9,725 nucleotides of DNA from Clostridia bacterium (GTDB taxonomy: Bacteria > Bacillota > Clostridia > Oscillospirales > CAG-272): contig JAFQPC010000014.1 in NCBI GenBank assembly GCA_017411935.1, forward strand, positions 1 through 9,725. The letters are read 5' to 3'. Numbering within the stretch: the first letter of the stretch is position 1; every line of letters begins with the position of its first letter. Shown piece after piece: positions 6,896 to 9,725 of this stretch. The translations under genes were made by a program, and so were the position numbers. The notes beneath the pieces were generated by a model. It saw only the letters and a list, made by a program, of their open reading frames with translations. It made no database searches and was not told where the DNA came from.

Positions 6896-9379
6896 TTAAA
6901 GTGACGAGGGGTTGAAATCAATGGACAGCGTCGGAGCGCGCTCGGCAGATCTTGAAAACTCCGAGAGCAGTGTCGCAAACATCTTGCGACTTCGCGCATT
7001 GAGACGGCATTTGACGATCATTCGCATACGGTATTTGTTTTCGACCTTGTAGACGGGCGCTTCGAACGGACCGTAGGAAACGACGGGAACGTCGGAAAAT
7101 TCTTTTTTCGTCAGCTCGGAAAAACGCTCCGAAAGACGCACCGCCGCGCGAGACAGTTCAGTTTCGTCCGACGAGGTGAGCTGCATCAGCACCATATCGC
7201 AGAAAGGCGGGAAGACGAGGAGTTTTCTAAGACGGATCTCGGTCTCGAAAAAGCGTTCGTAATCCTGCGCGCAGGCAAGTCGAATGCATTCGTGGTCGGG
7301 ATTATTCGTTTGAATGATGGCTTCTCCCTCTTTTCCCGCCCGACCCGCGCGCCCGATGACCTGCGTGAGCATCGAGAAGGTGCGCTCGGCGGCTCGGTAG
7401 TCGTCAAGATAGAGCGACGCGTCTGCCGAGAGCACGCCGACGAGCGTCACGTCGGGGAAGTCGTGTCCCTTGGTGACCATCTGCGTACCGAGTAGAATAT
7501 CGGCTTCACGTCGACGGAAGGTGCCCAGCATCTCCTCATACGAATCGCGCGTCGTGGTCGAATCGGCATCCATTCGCAGAATTTTTGCGGTAGGCAGCAG
7601 GGCATCGAGCTCCTGCTCGACGCGTTGCGTCCCAAAGCCCATTCTGCCGAGATGTTCACTGCCGCACGAGGGACAGGTGGGGGGGAGCGCCATTCGCTTG
7701 CCGCACCAATGACAGCGGAGCTCGCCGAGGTCGTAAGAGTTTCCCACCGTATGGTAGGTCATCGAAACACTGCACGTGGGGCAGACGATTGCCTCGCCGC
7801 AGCTTCGACAGCTGACAAAATTATGATAGCCTCTCCGATTTAAAAACAGGATCGACTGATTTTTCTTTGCTTGGTTTTCGCAGAGCTTTGCCGCAAGCAG
7901 ATTGCCAAGGGGGGAGAGTCCGCCCGTGCCGATCTCGGCACGCATATCGGCAACCGTCACCTTGGGGAGCTCCGCGCCGCCGTAACGGTGTTTGAGCGTT
8001 ACGAGCGTATAGATGCCGCGCTTCGCTTTATAATAACTCTCGAACGAGGGCGTGGCGGACGCAAGAAGCATCATCGCACCGTGCTGTTTGCAGCGGTAAC
8101 GGGCAATGTCTCTTGCGTGATATTTGGGGTTCGCATCGGATTTGTAGGTATGCTCTTGTTCTTCGTCGATCACGATCAGACCGAGATTGGCAAGGGGGGC
8201 AAAGACGGCGGAGCGCGTTCCGATGACGACGTCAGCGCCGCCCTCTCGGATCCGTCGGTAGGTATCGACGCGTTCTCCATTGGATAGTCCCGAATGAATG
8301 ATGGCGACACGGTCGCCGTAACGCGAACAGAAGATCTCGAGGGTCTGCGGGGTCAGCGCAATTTCGGGGAGAAGCACGATTGCGCTTTTTTTCTTTGCCA
8401 GAACGTGGTCGATCAGCTTCATCATCACCGAGGTCTTTCCGCTTCCCGTCACGCCGTGCAACAGCGCGGCGCGGGGTTCTCCCGCGTCGGAAAGGGAAGT
8501 CAGGACGGAGAGCGCTTCGCTTTGCTCGTCATTCAGGACGATGGGAGCGCAGTCCTTTTTTTGCTGTTTGGGGAGACTTCGGTCGACCGCCTGCTTTCGG
8601 CGGAGAACGAGCCCTTTCGTGACAAGCGCTTCGACCTGTGCGCTTGTTACCGCGCAGGCGGCAAGGAGTTCTCGCTCGGAAATTTCGCCTCGGTCAGCCT
8701 CAAAGAGGTAGCGCAGAATTTTGAGATGCGCCGCCGAGCGGAATTTGAGCTCGGACGTTCCTTTGAGGATCTCATCGACTTGGATCGGGTCGACGGCAAG
8801 CGAGACGACCGTCTCGGTTTTGGGTTCGGTCGAGACCAGCTCAAATTCGCGAAGAAGCCAGCCGCCCGCAAGGAGCTTTTTGAGTGTGCCGTCGAGCGTC
8901 TTTCCAAAGTTTTTTTGGAGAAGTGTTCGGCGGACGACTCCTTTTCTCTGCACGAGCTCGAAAATTTGTGCCGCTTCTTCTCCGAGCGTGGCGGGGTCGC
9001 TTTGTGCTTCGAGGCAGATGCGATAGATCTCCTCGGGGCGGGAAAGTGCTGCGGCGGGCATCATTGCGCGGACAGCATCGCCGACGGTACAGAGTGTTCC
9101 GTCTTTGATAAAGAAACAAAGCCCCAGACCCTCCTCGCCAAGAGACAGCGTTGGGTCGCAGACGGCAAGGATCGGCTTGGTGGCAGTTGTGGCAAGTTCG
9201 GGGGTCGGCTTTCTCTCGGTGACAAGTCCGATCTTCGGACGGTTGGAAGCACCGAAGGGAACGACGACAAAATCGCCCTCCCTCACCTTGTCGCGCAAAG
9301 AGGGAGGGATATGATAGTCAAAGCTGCGGTCCAGACAATACGGATGATCCAGAAGATAAATGCCCGCGTATTCCATCAT
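6896..9379 (-). CDS. priA: Primosomal protein N' (replication restart helicase PriA)
   Basis: PriA is the superfamily 2, 3'-to-5' DNA helicase that recognises stalled forks and starts reloading of the replicative helicase. The 827 residues are close to the Bacillus length. The N-terminal 3' DNA-end-binding region (about 1-105) contains FDYHIP and GDFVVVPFG. Helicase motifs follow in order: Walker A GVTGSGKTS (309-317), Walker B DEEQEH (405-410), motif III SATPS (441-445), GTQMVTKGHDFP (631-642) and QVIGRAGR (673-680). Eight cysteines (524, 527, 533, 536, 556, 559, 569, 572) form the two zinc sites inserted in helicase lobe 2. DEEQ replaces the DEEH of many homologues, a form I believe is common in Clostridia. 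Two ATG codons are adjacent (9377-9379, 9374-9376); AGGAGG (9384-9389) is 4 and 7 bases away, favouring the second. It lies 38 bases after rpoZ. Confidence 0.98.
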   Translation of the reverse strand: MMEYAGIYLLDHPYCLDRSFDYHIPPSLRDKVREGDFVVVPFGASNRPKIGLVTERKPTPELATTATKPILAVCDPTLSLGEEGLGLCFFIKDGTLCTVGDAVRAMMPAAALSRPEEIYRICLEAQSDPATLGEEAAQIFELVQRKGVVRRTLLQKNFGKTLDGTLKKLLAGGWLLREFELVSTEPKTETVVSLAVDPIQVDEILKGTSELKFRSAAHLKILRYLFEADRGEISERELLAACAVTSAQVEALVTKGLVLRRKQAVDRSLPKQQKKDCAPIVLNDEQSEALSVLTSLSDAGEPRAALLHGVTGSGKTSVMMKLIDHVLAKKKSAIVLLPEIALTPQTLEIFCSRYGDRVAIIHSGLSNGERVDTYRRIREGGADVVIGTRSAVFAPLANLGLIVIDEEQEHTYKSDANPKYHARDIARYRCKQHGAMMLLASATPSFESYYKAKRGIYTLVTLKHRYGGAELPKVTVADMRAEIGTGGLSPLGNLLAAKLCENQAKKNQSILFLNRRGYHNFVSCRSCGEAIVCPTCSVSMTYHTVGNSYDLGELRCHWCGKRMALPPTCPSCGSEHLGRMGFGTQRVEQELDALLPTAKILRMDADSTTTRDSYEEMLGTFRRREADILLGTQMVTKGHDFPDVTLVGVLSADASLYLDDYRAAERTFSMLTQVIGRAGRAGKEGEAIIQTNNPDHECIRLACAQDYERFFETEIRLRKLLVFPPFCDMVLMQLTSSDETELSRAAVRLSERFSELTKKEFSDVPVVSYGPFEAPVYKVENKYRMRMIVKCRLNARSRKMFATLLSEFSRSAERAPTLSIDFNPSSL

Positions 9380-9417
9380 GATCCCTCCTTTCCTAAGTCA
9401 TCTTTTTGAAGACAGAA

Positions 9418-9725
9418 TTATTCTGCGTCGGAAGTTGCTTCGGTTTCCTCGATCTTTTCGATGTTTTCTTCTTCTGCGGTGTGGATGATCTTATATTCAC
9501 CTGCGTGGATCTTCGTGATCGCGTTCTTGACCGCCTTCTCGTCGCGGTATTCCTTGGTGATCATATTGGCAAGGTTGCGCTCGGTCTCCTTATTGTTGGC
9601 AGCCGCCGCTTCGGCAACGGTGCGCTGTCTGACGTATTCGTCGGTGATGAGTCTTGCGCACTTCGCGGTGGCGAGCGCCAGCTCGTAGCGGTTAAATTCG
9701 TCGTTCGTAAGTTCTTTGATGGTGG
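9418..9725 (-). CDS. rpoZ: DNA-directed RNA polymerase omega subunit (partial, N terminus missing)
   Basis: Omega is the small subunit that helps assemble and stabilise RNA polymerase by chaperoning beta prime. Translating minus-strand triplets up to the TAA at 9418-9420 gives 101 residues running off the window edge. The family signature is clear: NRYELALATAKCARLITDEY near the visible start (residues 11-30 of the fragment), then EKAVKNAITKIHAGEYKI (62-79). The acidic Glu/Thr/Asp tail after that is typical of low-complexity omega C termini. Only a few N-terminal residues should be missing, since omega normally begins shortly before this signature. In many Bacillota the next gene is coaBC and then priA; here priA follows directly after 38 bases. 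Confidence 0.93.
   Translation of the reverse strand, partial: TIKELTNDEFNRYELALATAKCARLITDEYVRQRTVAEAAAANNKETERNLANMITKEYRDEKAVKNAITKIHAGEYKIIHTAEEENIEKIEETEATSDAE

Larger units (their letters stand above)
1..9725 (-). other. Probable single housekeeping operon
   Basis: All ten genes run in the same direction with gaps of 12 to 44 bases, and several ribosome binding sites overlap or abut the previous stop codon. No hairpin followed by a T-run that would make an intrinsic terminator was seen between genes, and no convincing promoter was found inside. I infer cotranscription from a promoter upstream of rpoZ, outside the window. An internal promoter inside a coding region cannot be excluded by eye. 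Confidence 0.6.

Noticed and set aside
8294..9409. A 371-codon open frame on the plus strand opposite priA
   Set aside because: It is antisense to priA, which has every helicase motif and eight zinc cysteines. The plus-strand frame has no recognisable domain, and long antisense frames are expected in GC-rich genes.
9380..9417. A small imperfect hairpin with an AAAAA loop between rpoZ and priA as a terminator
   Set aside because: The stem is about six pairs with a mismatch, AT-rich, and not followed by a T-run on the coding strand; it overlaps the leader of priA.

Overview
The window is one densely packed gene cluster read entirely from the minus strand. It looks like the chromosome of an uncultured-type member of the Clostridia (Bacillota). 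Three things point there: the gene order rpoZ-priA-def-fmt-(YugP-like zinc peptidase)-rsmB-rlmN-PASTA protein-rsgA, which is a recognisable Bacillota housekeeping neighbourhood; strong AGGAGG-type ribosome binding sites ahead of nearly every gene; and clostridial flavours in the proteins (PriA with DEEQEH, omega with AKCAR, a YugP-family peptidase between fmt and rsmB). The DNA is fairly GC-rich. The exact family cannot be named from this sequence alone.

In transcription order (high to low coordinate) the layout is: the 3' part of rpoZ (RNA polymerase omega), priA (replication restart helicase), def (peptide deformylase), fmt (Met-tRNA formyltransferase), a membrane zinc metallopeptidase, rsmB (16S rRNA m5C methyltransferase), rlmN (23S rRNA/tRNA m2A methyltransferase), a membrane protein with four PASTA domains and no kinase domain, rsgA (small-subunit assembly GTPase), and the first 11 codons of another gene that may be thiN. 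Every intergenic gap is under 50 bases. I see no terminator or convincing promoter inside, so the whole window is probably one transcription unit whose promoter lies beyond the right-hand edge. There is no gene-free stretch of 300 bases, and no tRNA, rRNA, CRISPR array or mobile element.

Most of the genes serve translation: def and fmt handle the formyl group of initiator methionine, rsmB and rlmN modify ribosomal RNA, and rsgA matures the 30S subunit. PriA and omega tie in replication and transcription.

The most interesting departure is at the locus that in many Bacillota holds the phosphatase prpC/stp and the Ser/Thr kinase prkC/pknB, between rlmN and rsgA. Here the phosphatase is absent, and the kinase gene position holds a protein that keeps the transmembrane helix and extracellular PASTA repeats but has a short, very basic cytoplasmic tail instead of a kinase. 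Smaller points are the absence of coaBC between rpoZ and priA, the apparent absence of rpe after rsgA, a conservative change in the RsgA G4 motif, and a small direct repeat in the AT-rich def leader.
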